Source of the DNA: Hippasteria phrygiana
Lineage: Eukaryota; Echinodermata; Asteroidea; Valvatida; Goniasteridae
DNA length: 64,000 nt
Reading direction: 5' to 3'
Assembly (NCBI GenBank): GCA_037893225.1
Contig: JAZGUH010000711.1
Location: forward strand, 434,001 to 498,000
A program made the translations under genes and the position numbers. The notes under the pieces were generated by a model that was not told where the DNA came from, did no database searches, and was given only the letters and a program-made list of their open reading frames with translations. Shown piece after piece: positions 54,006 through 64,000 of this stretch. Numbering within the stretch: position 1 is the first letter of the stretch; each line of letters opens with the position of its first letter.

Positions 54006-54932
54006 AGCAAGTCATACCCTAGGGAATTTGACAGGCATGGAGCAATACATAGAAGGTAATATGCACACAGATGTTGGCCGGAAAGAAAATAAACATTGCG
54101 AGGTTTGAATTTTCTACACAAGTTTTAACTCTAAGAAGCCGCCGATAATTGCAACATGTAGCGCCAGATCTAAGCTATCCATACATGTCAAAATTACTGA
54201 ATTTGGTTGATATTTCATGCAATTATGAATGAGTAAAGCAAGTCCATACCCCGGGGAATTTGACAGGCATGGAGCAATAAATAGACGGTAATATGTACAC
54301 AGATGTTGGTCGGAAAGAAAATAAACATTGCGAGGTTTGAATTTTCTCCACAAGTTTTAACTCTAGGACGCCGCCGATAATTGCAACATGTAGCGCCAGA
54401 TCTAAGCTATACATACATGTCAAAATTACTGCATTTGGTTGATATTTCATGCAATTATGAATGAGTAAAGCAAGTCCATACCCCAGGGAATTTGACATGC
54501 ATGGAGCAATACATATACAGTAATATGTACACAGATGTTGGCCGGGAAGAAAATAAACATTGCGTGGTTTGAATTTTCTCCACAGGTGTTAACTCTAAGA
54601 AGCCGCCGATAATTGCAACATGTAGCGCCAGATCTAAGCTATCCATACATGTCAAAATTACTGAATTTGGTTGATATTTCATGCAATTATGAATGAGTAA
54701 AGCAAGTCCATACCCCAGGGAATTTGACATGCATGGAGCAATAAATAGACGGTAACATGTACACAGATGTTGGCCGGAAAGAAAATAAACATTGCGAGGT
54801 TTGAATTTTCTCCACAAGTTTTAACTCTAAGAAGCCGCCGATAATTGCAACATGTAGCGCCAGATCTAAGCTATCCATACATGTCAAAATTACTGAATTT
54901 GGTTGATATTTCATGCAATTATGAATGAGTAA
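54006..54932. repeat. 4-mer A J C K
   Basis: Monomers at 54006, 54237, 54469 and 54701. J has T74/C133 and a private G17 (ccccgggg). It is the last 4-mer of zone 3. Confidence 0.87.
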
Positions 54933-56555
54933 AGCAAGTCATACCCTAGGGAATTTGACAGGCATGGAGCAATACATAGAAGGTAATATGCACACAGATG
55001 TTGGCCGGAAAGAAAATAAACATTGCGAGGTTTGAATTTTCTACACAAGTTTTAACTCTAAGAAGCCGCCGATAATTGCAACATGTAGCGCCAGATCTAA
55101 GCTATCCATACATGTCAAAATTACTGAATTTGGTTGATATTTCATGCAATTATGAATGAGTAAAGCAAGTCCATACCCCAGGGAATTTGACAGGCATGGA
55201 GCAATAAATAGACGGTAATATGTACACAGATGTTGGCCGGAAAGAAAATAAACATTGCGAGGTTTGAATTTTCTCCACAAGTTTTAACTCTAGGACGCCG
55301 CCGATAATTGCAACATGTAGCGCCAGATCTAAGCTATACATACATGTCAAAATTACTGCATTTGGTTGATATTTCATGCAATTATGAATGAGTAAAGCAA
55401 GTCCATACCCCAGGGAATTTGACATGCATGGAGCAATACATATACAGTAATATGTACACAGATGTTGGCCGGGAAGAAAATAAACATTGCGAGGTTTGAA
55501 TTTTCTCCACAGGTGTTAACTCTAAGAAACCGCCGATAATTGCAACATGTAGCGCCAGATCTAAGCTATCCATACATGTCAAAATTACTGAATTTGGTTG
55601 ATATTTCATGCAATTATGAATGAGTAAAGCAAGTCCATACCCCAGGGAATTTGACATGCATGGAGCAATAAATAGACGGTAACATGTACACAGATGTTGG
55701 CCGGGAAGAAAATAAACATTGCGAGGTTTGAATTTTCTCCACAAGTTTGAACTCTAAGAAGCCGTCGATGATTGCAACATGTAGCGCCAGATCTAAGCTA
55801 TACATACATGTCAAAATTACTGCATTTAGTTGATATTTCATGCAATTATGAATGAGTAAAGCAAGTCCATACCCCAGGGAATTTGACATGCATGGAGCAA
55901 TAAATAGACGGTAATATGTACACAGATGTTGGCCGGAAAGAAAATAAACATTGCGAGGTTTGAATTTTCTCCACAAGTTTTAACTCTAAGAAGCCGCCGA
56001 TGATTGCAACATGTAGCGCCAGATCTAAGCTATCCATACATGTCAAAATTACTGAATTTGGTTGATATTTCATGCAATTATGAATGAGTAAAGCAAGTCC
56101 ATACCCCTGGGAATTTGACAGGCATGGAGCAATAAATAAAAGGTAATCTGCACACAGATGGTGGCCGGGAAGAAAATAAACATTGCGAGGTTTGAATTTT
56201 CTCCACAAGTGTTAACTCTAAGAAGCCGCCGATAATTGCAACATGTAGCGCCAGATCTAAGCTATCCATACTTGTCAAAATTACTGAATTTGGTTGATAT
56301 TTCATGCAATTATGAATGAGTAAAGCAAGTCCATACCCCAGGGAATTTGACAGGCATGGAGCAATAAATAGACGGTAATCTGCACACAGATGGTGGCCGG
56401 GAAGAAAATAAACATTGCGAGGTTTGAATTTTCTACACAAGTTTTATCTCTAAGAAGCCGCCGATAATTGCAACATGTAGCGCCAGATCTAAGCTATCCA
56501 TACATGTCAAAATTACTGAATTTGGTTGATATTTCATGCAATTATGAATGAGTAA
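54933..56555. repeat. 7-mer A J C D E F G, containing the last 231-bp monomer
   Basis: Monomers at 54933, 55164, 55396, 55628, 55860, 56092 and 56324. The A at 54933 is the last 231-bp copy in the window. J combines C74 with C133. C has A134 (aaaccg), F has T17 (cccctggg), and G ends with A112 and T124 (tttatctc). Confidence 0.85.
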
Positions 56556-58643
56556 AGCAAGTCCATACCCCAGGGAATTTGACAGGCATGGAGCAATAAA
56601 TAGACGGTAATATGTACACAGATGTTGGCCGGAAAGAAAATAAACATTGCGAGGTTTGAATTTTCTCCACAAGTTTTAACTCTAGGAAGCCGCCGATAAT
56701 TGCAACATGTAGCGCCAGATCTAAGCTATACATACATGTCAAAATTACTGCATTTGGTTGATATTTCATGCAATTATGAATGAGTAAAGCAAGTCCATAC
56801 CCCAGGGAATTTGACATGCATGGAGCAATACATATACAGTAATATGTACACAGATGTTGGCCGGGAAGAAAATAAACATTGCGAGGTTTGAATTTTCTCC
56901 ACAGGTGTTAACTCTAAGAAGCCGCCGATAATTGCAACATGTAGCGCCAGATCTAAGCTATCCATACATGTCAAAATTACTGAATTTGGTTGATATTTCA
57001 TGCAATTATGAATGAGTAAAGCAAGTCCATACCCCAGGGAATTTGACATGCATGGAGCAATAAATAGACGGTAACATGTACACAGATGTTGGCCGGGAAG
57101 AAAATAAACATTGCGAGGTTTGAATTTTCTCCACAAGTTTTAACTCTAAGAAGCCGTCGATGATTGCAACATGTAGCGCCAGATCTAAGCTATACATACA
57201 TGTCAAAATTACTGCATTTAGTTGATATTTCATGCAATTATGAATGAGTAAAGCAAGTCCATACCCCAGGGAATTTGACAGGCATGGAGCAATAAATAGA
57301 CGGTAATATGTACACAGATGTTGGCCGGAAAGAAAATAAACATTGCGAGGTTTGAATTTTCTCCACAAGTTTTAACTCTAGGAAGCCGCCGATAATTGCA
57401 ACATGTAGCGCCAGATCTAAGCTATACATACATGTCAAAATTACTGCATTTGGTTGATATTTCATGCAATTATGAATGAGTAAAGCAAGTCCATACCCCA
57501 GGGAATTTGACATGCATGGAGCAATACATATACAGTAATATGTACACAGATGTTGGCCGGGAAGAAAATAAACATTGCGTGGTTTGAATTTTCTCCACAG
57601 GTGTTAACTCTAAGAAGCCGCCGATAATTGCAACATGTAGCGCCAGATCTAAGCTATCCATACATGTCAAAATTACTGAATTTGGTTGATATTTCATGCA
57701 ATTATGAATGAGTAAAGCAAGTCCATACCCCAGGGAATTTGACATGCATGGAGCAATAAATAGACGGTAACATGTACACAGATGTTGGCCGGGAAGAAAA
57801 TAAACATTGCGAGGTTTGAATTTTCTCCACAAGTTTTAACTCTAAGAAGCCGTCGATGATTGCAACATGTAGCGCCAGATCTAAGCTATACATACATGTC
57901 AAAATTACTGCATTTAGTTGATATTTCATGCAATTATGAATGAGTAAAGCAAGTCCATACCCCAGGGAATTTGACATGCATGGAGCAATAAATATACGGT
58001 AATATGTACACAGATGTTGGCCGGAAAGAAAATAAACATTGCGAGGTTTGAAATTTCTCCACAAGTTTGAACTCTAAGAAGCCGCCGATGATTGCAACAT
58101 GTAGCGCCAGATCTAAGCTATCCATACATGTCAAAATTACTGAATTTGGTTGATATTTCATGCAATTATGAATGAGTAAAGCAAGTCCATACCCTAGGGA
58201 ATTTGACAGGCATGGAGCAATAAATAGACGGTAATCTGCACACAGATGGTGGCCGGGAAGAAAATAAACATTGCGAGGTTTGAATTTTCTCCACAAGTGT
58301 TAACTCTAAGAAGCCGCCGATAATTGCAACATGTAGCGCCAGATCTAAGCTATCCATACTTGTCAAAATTACTGAATTTGGTTGATATTTCATGCAATTA
58401 TGAATGAGTAAAGCAAGTCCATACCCCAGGGAATTTGACAGGCATGGAGCAATAAATAGACGGTAATCTGCACACAGATGGTGGCCGGGAAGAAAATAAA
58501 CATTGCGAGGTTTGAATTTTCTCCACAAGTGTTAACTCTAAGAAGCCGCCGATAATTGCAACATGTAGCGCCAGATCTAAGCTATCCATACATGTCAACA
58601 TTACTGAATTTGGTTGATATTTCATGCAATTATGAATGAGTAA

Positions 58644-58875
58644 AGCAAGTCCATACCCCAGGGAATTTGACATGCATGGAGCAATAAATAGACGGTAACA
58701 TGTACACAGATGTTGGCCGGAAAGAAAATAAACATTGCGAGGTTTGAATTTTCTCCACAAGTTTTAACTCTAAGAAGCCGTCGATGATTGCAACATGTAG
58801 CGCCAGATCTAAGCTATACATACATGTCAAAATTACTGCATTTAGTTGATATTTCATGCAATTATGAATGAGTAA
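58644..58875. repeat. Hybrid monomer K/D
   Basis: The head has C56 with A78 (ggaaag) of K. The tail has gccgtcg, gatgatt, A175, C196 and A201 of D. It is repeated at 62124 as part of the 3,480-bp duplication. The preceding G (58412) carries C188, as does G at 4172, which is also followed by a C56/A78 monomer. Confidence 0.78.
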
Positions 58876-60035
58876 AGCAAGTCCATACCCCAGGGAATTT
58901 GACATGCATGGAGCAATAAATAGACGGTAATATGTACACAGATGTTGGCCGGAAAGAAAATAAACATTGCGAGGTTTGAAATTTCTCCACAAGTTTGAAC
59001 TCTAAGAAGCCGCCGATGATTGCAACATGTAGCGCCAGATCTAAGCTATCCATACATGTCAAAATTACTGAATTTGGTTGATATTTCATGCAATTATGAA
59101 TGAGTAAAGCAAGTCCATACCCCAGGGAATTTGACAGGCATGGAGCAATAAATAAAAGGTAATCTGCACACAGATGGTGGCCGGGAAGAAAATAAACATT
59201 GCGAGGTTTGAATTTTCTACACAAGTTTTAACTCTAAGAAGCCGCCGATAATTGCAACATGTAGCGCCAGATCTAAGCTATCCATACATGTCAAAATTAC
59301 TGAATTTGGTTGATATTTCATGCAATTATGAATGAGTAAAGCAAGTCCATACCCCAGGGAATTTGACAGGCATGGAGCAATAAATAGACGGTAATATGTA
59401 CACAGATGTTGGCCGGAAAGAAAATAAACATTGCGAGGTTTGAATTTTCTCCACAAGTTTTAACTCTAGGAAGCCGCCGATAATTGCAACATGTAGCGCC
59501 AGATCTAAGCTATACATACATGTCAAAATTACTGCATTTGGTTGATATTTCATGCAATTATGAATGAGTAAAGCAAGTCCATACCCCAGGGAATTTGACA
59601 TGCATGGAGCAATACATATACAGTAATATGTACACAGATGTTGGCCGGGAAGAAAATAAACATTGCGTGGTTTGAATTTTCTCCACAGGTGTTAACTCTA
59701 AGAAGAAGCCGATAATTGCAACATGTAGCGCCAGATCTAAGCTATCCATACATGTCAAAATTACTGAATTTGGTTGATATTTCATGCAATTATGAATGAG
59801 TAAAGCAAGTCCATACCCCAGGGAATTTGACATGCATGGAGCAATAAATAGACGGTAACATGTACACAGATGTTGGCCGGGAAGAAAATAAACATTGCGA
59901 GGTTTGAATTTTCTCCACAAGTTTTAACTCTAAGAAGCCGTCGATGATTGCAACATGTAGCGCCAGATCTAAGCTATACATACATGTCAAAATTACTGCA
60001 TTTAGTTGATATTTCATGCAATTATGAATGAGTAA

Positions 60036-60267
60036 AGCAAGTCCATACCCCAGGGAATTTGACATGCATGGAGCAATAAATAGACGGTAATATGTACACA
60101 GATGTTGGCCGGAAAGAAAATAAACATTGCGAGGTTTGAATTTTCTCCACAAGTTTTAACTCTAGGAAGCCGCCGATAATTGCAACATGTAGCGCCAGAT
60201 CTAAGCTATACATACATGTCAAAATTACTGCATTTGGTTGATATTTCATGCAATTATGAATGAGTAA
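60036..60267. repeat. Hybrid monomer E/J at the 3,480-bp duplication junction
   Basis: The head matches E at 63516 (T30). From the A106 site on it matches J at 56556 (T106, ctaggaag, A175, C196). The switch lies between about 60066 and 60141. This is the expected product of an exchange between an E and a J monomer 15 units apart. Confidence 0.83.
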
Positions 60268-63200
60268 AGCAAGTCCATACCCCAGGGAATTTGACATGCA
60301 TGGAGCAATACATATACAGTAATATGTACACAGATGTTGGCCGGGAAGAAAATAAACATTGCGAGGTTTGAATTTTCTCCACAGGTGTTAACTCTAAGAA
60401 GCCGCCGATAATTGCAACATGTAGCGCCAGATCTAAGCTATCCATACATGTCAAAATTACTGAATTTGGTTGATATTTCATGCAATTATGAATGAGTAAA
60501 GCAAGTCCATACCCCAGGGAATTTGACATGCATGGAGCAATAAATAGACGGTAACATGTACACAGATGTTGGCCGGGAAGAAAATAAACATTGCGAGGTT
60601 TGAATTTTCTCCACAAGTTTTAACTCTAAGAAGCCGTCGATGATTGCAACATGTAGCGCCAGATCTAAGCTATACATACATGTCAAAATTACTGCATTTA
60701 GTTGATATTTCATGCAATTATGAATGAGTAAAGCAAGTCCATACCCCAGGGAATTTGACAGGCATGGAGCAATAAATAGACGGTAATATGTACACAGATG
60801 TTGGCCGGAAAGAAAATAAACATTGCGAGGTTTGAATTTTCTCCACAAGTTTTAACTCTAGGAAGCCGCCGATAATTGCAACATGTAGCGCCAGATCTAA
60901 GCTATACATACATGTCAAAATTACTGCATTTGGTTGATATTTCATGCAATTATGAATGAGTAAAGCAAGTCCATACCCCAGGGAATTTGACATGCATGGA
61001 GCAATACATATACAGTAATATGTACACAGATGTTGGCCGGGAAGAAAATAAACATTGCGTGGTTTGAATTTTCTCCACAGGTGTTAACTCTAAGAAGCCG
61101 CCGATAATTGCAACATGTAGCGCCAGATCTAAGCTATCCATACATGTCAAAATTACTGAATTTGGTTGATATTTCATGCAATTATGAATGAGTAAAGCAA
61201 GTCCATACCCCAGGGAATTTGACATGCATGGAGCAATAAATAGACGGTAACATGTACACAGATGTTGGCCGGGAAGAAAATAAACATTGCGAGGTTTGAA
61301 TTTTCTCCACAAGTTTTAACTCTAAGAAGCCGTCGATGATTGCAACATGTAGCGCCAGATCTAAGCTATACATACATGTCAAAATTACTGCATTTAGTTG
61401 ATATTTCATGCAATTATGAATGAGTAAAGCAAGTCCATACCCCAGGGAATTTGACATGCATGGAGCAATAAATATACGGTAATATGTACACAGATGTTGG
61501 CCGGAAAGAAAATAAACATTGCGAGGTTTGAAATTTCTCCACAAGTTTGAACTCTAAGAAGCCGCCGATGATTGCAACATGTAGCGCCAGATCTAAGCTA
61601 TCCATACATGTCAAAATTACTGAATTTGGTTGATATTTCATGCAATTATGAATGAGTAAAGCAAGTCCATACCCTAGGGAATTTGACAGGCATGGAGCAA
61701 TAAATAGACGGTAATCTGCACACAGATGGTGGCCGGGAAGAAAATAAACATTGCGAGGTTTGAATTTTCTCCACAAGTGTTAACTCTAAGAAGCCGCCGA
61801 TAATTGCAACATGTAGCGCCAGATCTAAGCTATCCATACTTGTCAAAATTACTGAATTTGGTTGATATTTCATGCAATTATGAATGAGTAAAGCAAGTCC
61901 ATACCCCAGGGAATTTGACAGGCATGGAGCAATAAATAGACGGTAATCTGCACACAGATGGTGGCCGGGAAGAAAATAAACATTGCGAGGTTTGAATTTT
62001 CTCCACAAGTGTTAACTCTAAGAAGCCGCCGATAATTGCAACATGTAGCGCCAGATCTAAGCTATCCATACATGTCAACATTACTGAATTTGGTTGATAT
62101 TTCATGCAATTATGAATGAGTAAAGCAAGTCCATACCCCAGGGAATTTGACATGCATGGAGCAATAAATAGACGGTAACATGTACACAGATGTTGGCCGG
62201 AAAGAAAATAAACATTGCGAGGTTTGAATTTTCTCCACAAGTTTTAACTCTAAGAAGCCGTCGATGATTGCAACATGTAGCGCCAGATCTAAGCTATACA
62301 TACATGTCAAAATTACTGCATTTAGTTGATATTTCATGCAATTATGAATGAGTAAAGCAAGTCCATACCCCAGGGAATTTGACATGCATGGAGCAATAAA
62401 TAGACGGTAATATGTACACAGATGTTGGCCGGAAAGAAAATAAACATTGCGAGGTTTGAAATTTCTCCACAAGTTTGAACTCTAAGAAGCCGCCGATGAT
62501 TGCAACATGTAGCGCCAGATCTAAGCTATCCATACATGTCAAAATTACTGAATTTGGTTGATATTTCATGCAATTATGAATGAGTAAAGCAAGTCCATAC
62601 CCCAGGGAATTTGACAGGCATGGAGCAATAAATAAAAGGTAATCTGCACACAGATGGTGGCCGGGAAGAAAATAAACATTGCGAGGTTTGAATTTTCTAC
62701 ACAAGTTTTAACTCTAAGAAGCCGCCGATAATTGCAACATGTAGCGCCAGATCTAAGCTATCCATACATGTCAAAATTACTGAATTTGGTTGATATTTCA
62801 TGCAATTATGAATGAGTAAAGCAAGTCCATACCCCAGGGAATTTGACAGGCATGGAGCAATAAATAGACGGTAATATGTACACAGATGTTGGCCGGAAAG
62901 AAAATAAACATTGCGAGGTTTGAATTTTCTCCACAAGTTTTAACTCTAGGAAGCCGCCGATAATTGCAACATGTAGCGCCAGATCTAAGCTATACATACA
63001 TGTCAAAATTACTGCATTTGGTTGATATTTCATGCAATTATGAATGAGTAAAGCAAGTCCATACCCCAGGGAATTTGACATGCATGGAGCAATACATATA
63101 CAGTAATATGTACACAGATGTTGGCCGGGAAGAAAATAAACATTGCGTGGTTTGAATTTTCTCCACAGGTGTTAACTCTAAGAAGAAGCCGATAATTGCA

Positions 63201-63979
63201 ACATGTAGCGCCAGATCTAAGCTATCCATACATGTCAAAATTACTGAATTTGGTTGATATTTCATGCAATTATGAATGAGTAAAGCAAGTCCATACCCCA
63301 GGGAATTTGACATGCATGGAGCAATAAATAGACGGTAACATGTACACAGATGTTGGCCGGGAAGAAAATAAACATTGCGAGGTTTGAATTTTCTCCACAA
63401 GTTTTAACTCTAAGAAGCCGTCGATGATTGCAACATGTAGCGCCAGATCTAAGCTATACATACATGTCAAAATTACTGCATTTAGTTGATATTTCATGCA
63501 ATTATGAATGAGTAAAGCAAGTCCATACCCCAGGGAATTTGACATGCATGGAGCAATAAATAGACGGTAATATGTACACAGATGTTGGCCGGAAAGAAAA
63601 TAAACATTGCGAGGTTTGAAATTTCTCCACAAGTTTGAACTCTAAGAAGCCGCCGATGATTGCAACATGTAGCGCCAGATCTAAGCTATCCATACATGTC
63701 AAAATTACTGAATTTGGTTGATATTTCATGCAATTATGAATGAGTAAAGCAAGTCCATACCCCAGGGAATTTGACAGGCATGGAGCAATAAATAAAAGGT
63801 AATCTGCACACAGATGGTGGCCGGGAAGAAAATAAACATTGCGAGGTTTGAATTTTCTCCACAAGTGTTAACTCTAAGAAGCCGCCGATAATTGCAACAT
63901 GTAGCGCCAGATCTAAGCTATCCATACTTGTCAAAATTACTGAATTTGGTTGATATTTCATGCAATTATGAATGAGTAA

Positions 63980-64000
63980 AGCAAGTCCATACCCCAGGGA
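63980..64000. repeat. Partial monomer at window end
   Basis: The first 21 bases of a 232-bp class monomer (ccatacccca form). The array clearly continues beyond the window. Confidence 0.95.

Larger units (their letters stand above)
32680..56555. repeat. Zone 3: alternating 4-mer and 7-mer HORs
   Basis: 103 monomers in which nearly every unit starts with A and continues J-C. Two unit lengths dominate: A-J-C-K, 927 bp, and A-J-C-D-E-F-G, 1,623 bp; together they give a 2,550-bp period. H, I, A' and B are absent. Zone-specific marks are T74 with C133 in many J copies (ggtcgg, ctaggacg), T97 in many C copies (gcgtggt) and A171 in many E copies (aagatatcc). Confidence 0.85.
56660..63620. repeat. 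Tandem duplication, 2 x 3,480 bp (15 monomers)
   Basis: Monomers pair exactly 3,480 bp apart: 56788/60268, 57484/60964, 57948/61428, 58180/61660, 58412/61892, 58644/62124, 58876/62356, 59108/62588, 59340/62820 and 59572/63052. Rare shared marks are cc to aa at 135-136 in C (gaagaagcc, 59572/63052), C188 in G, T48 in E (57948/61428) and T16 in a 232-bp F/G (58180/61660). I found no difference in compared marks inside the copies. Confidence 0.87.
1..64000. repeat. 232/231-bp tandem satellite array, head to tail, with key to monomer types
   Basis: 276 complete monomers plus a 21-base partial copy. Position 1 is the first base of agcaagtc. Haplotype key in 232-bp coordinates. A: 231 bp, one C lost at 8-9, T16 (cctagg), C44, A50, C60, A112 (tctacac). 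A*: A with A175 and C196. A': 231 bp, A44, A50, C60, C112, A175, C196. A'': A' head with C175, A196. B: G30, G70, G78, T60. C: T30, C44, T48, A51, G78, G117, G120. D: T30, C56, G78, G122, T138, G143, A175, C196, A201. E: T30, T56, A78, G143. F: A48, A50, C57, G70, G78, G120, T181; F' lacks T181. G: C50, C57, C60, G70, G78. H: T30, C56, G78, G120. K: like H but A78, usually T120. I: E with A31. J: G30, T60, T70, A78, G130, A175, C196. The family is not one I recognise. Eukaryotic origin is inferred from 64 kb of gene-free satellite. Confidence 0.97.
56556..64000. repeat. Zone 4: array of 232-bp monomers only
   Basis: 32 complete monomers of exactly 232 bp plus a 21-base partial copy. Order: J C D J C D E F/G G K/D E F J C D E/J C D J C D E F/G G K/D E F J C D E F. 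D has T122 (tttaac) here, unlike D upstream (tttgaac). E at 57948, 58876, 61428, 62356 and 63516 has A106 (gaaatttc), a mark I saw nowhere else. Confidence 0.87.

Noticed and set aside
109..63961. Several hundred antisense open frames of 68-120 codons with similar products
   Set aside because: They repeat every 231-232 bp, overlap by 131 bp, start at TTG inside the satellite, shift frame with each monomer and change residues freely between copies. This is a property of the repeat, so none is listed as a gene.
1..64000. CRISPR array
   Set aside because: The repeat unit fills the whole period. There are no unique spacers between repeats and no cas genes.
1..64000. Transposon or retroelement origin, or an embedded insertion
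   Set aside because: There are no terminal repeats, target duplications or coding remnants, and the monomer register is never interrupted.
1..64000. Telomeric repeat, rDNA spacer, tRNA or rRNA
   Set aside because: No short telomere-like tandem motif and no recognisable tRNA or rRNA sequence was seen.

Overview
The whole 64,000-base window is one uninterrupted tandem satellite array. I see no gene, RNA gene, mobile element, CRISPR array or unique flanking DNA. The monomer is 232 bp (about 38% GC, counted on a consensus written by eye), with a sister class of 231 bp. All copies lie head to tail in one orientation. The window starts exactly on a monomer boundary as I number it (position 1 of the repeat is the first base of 'agcaagtc') and ends 21 bases into the 277th copy (63980-64000). 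The bases 1-63979 are 276 complete monomers: I count 53 of 231 bp and 223 of 232 bp, and 276 x 232 - 53 = 63,979 exactly. So the count leaves no net room for any other length change in 64 kb. A gene-free array of this size and order is typical of eukaryotic heterochromatin (centromeric, pericentromeric, subtelomeric or sex/B-chromosome satellite). I do not recognise the monomer and cannot name the species.

Monomers fall into about a dozen haplotypes, lettered here and keyed in the first feature entry. They follow each other in a fixed order, so the array has higher-order repeat (HOR) structure. Zone 1 (1-9038) uses A-B-A*-C-D-E-F-G-(H)-A'-E-F. Zone 2 (9039-32679) uses the longest units, resting on a canonical 12-mer A-J-C-D-E-F-G-H-A'-I-F'-B (2,782 bp) with 14-, 17- and 19-mer versions. 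Zone 3 (32680-56555) alternates a 4-mer A-J-C-K (927 bp) and a 7-mer A-J-C-D-E-F-G (1,623 bp), with rearranged units between them. Zone 4 (56556-63979) has no 231-bp monomers and is built from J-C-D, E-F and G-K/D blocks, mostly in two near-identical 3,480-bp copies.

Several monomers are clean left/right hybrids of two haplotypes and sit exactly where a multi-kilobase unit begins its next copy. They mark unequal exchange in register. The many antisense open frames of 68-120 codons are by-products of the repeat: one antisense frame of the 232-bp consensus has no stop codon, so every monomer yields the same overlapping reading frame. There is no sign of a coding system. The interest of the window is the satellite architecture and its recent turnover.
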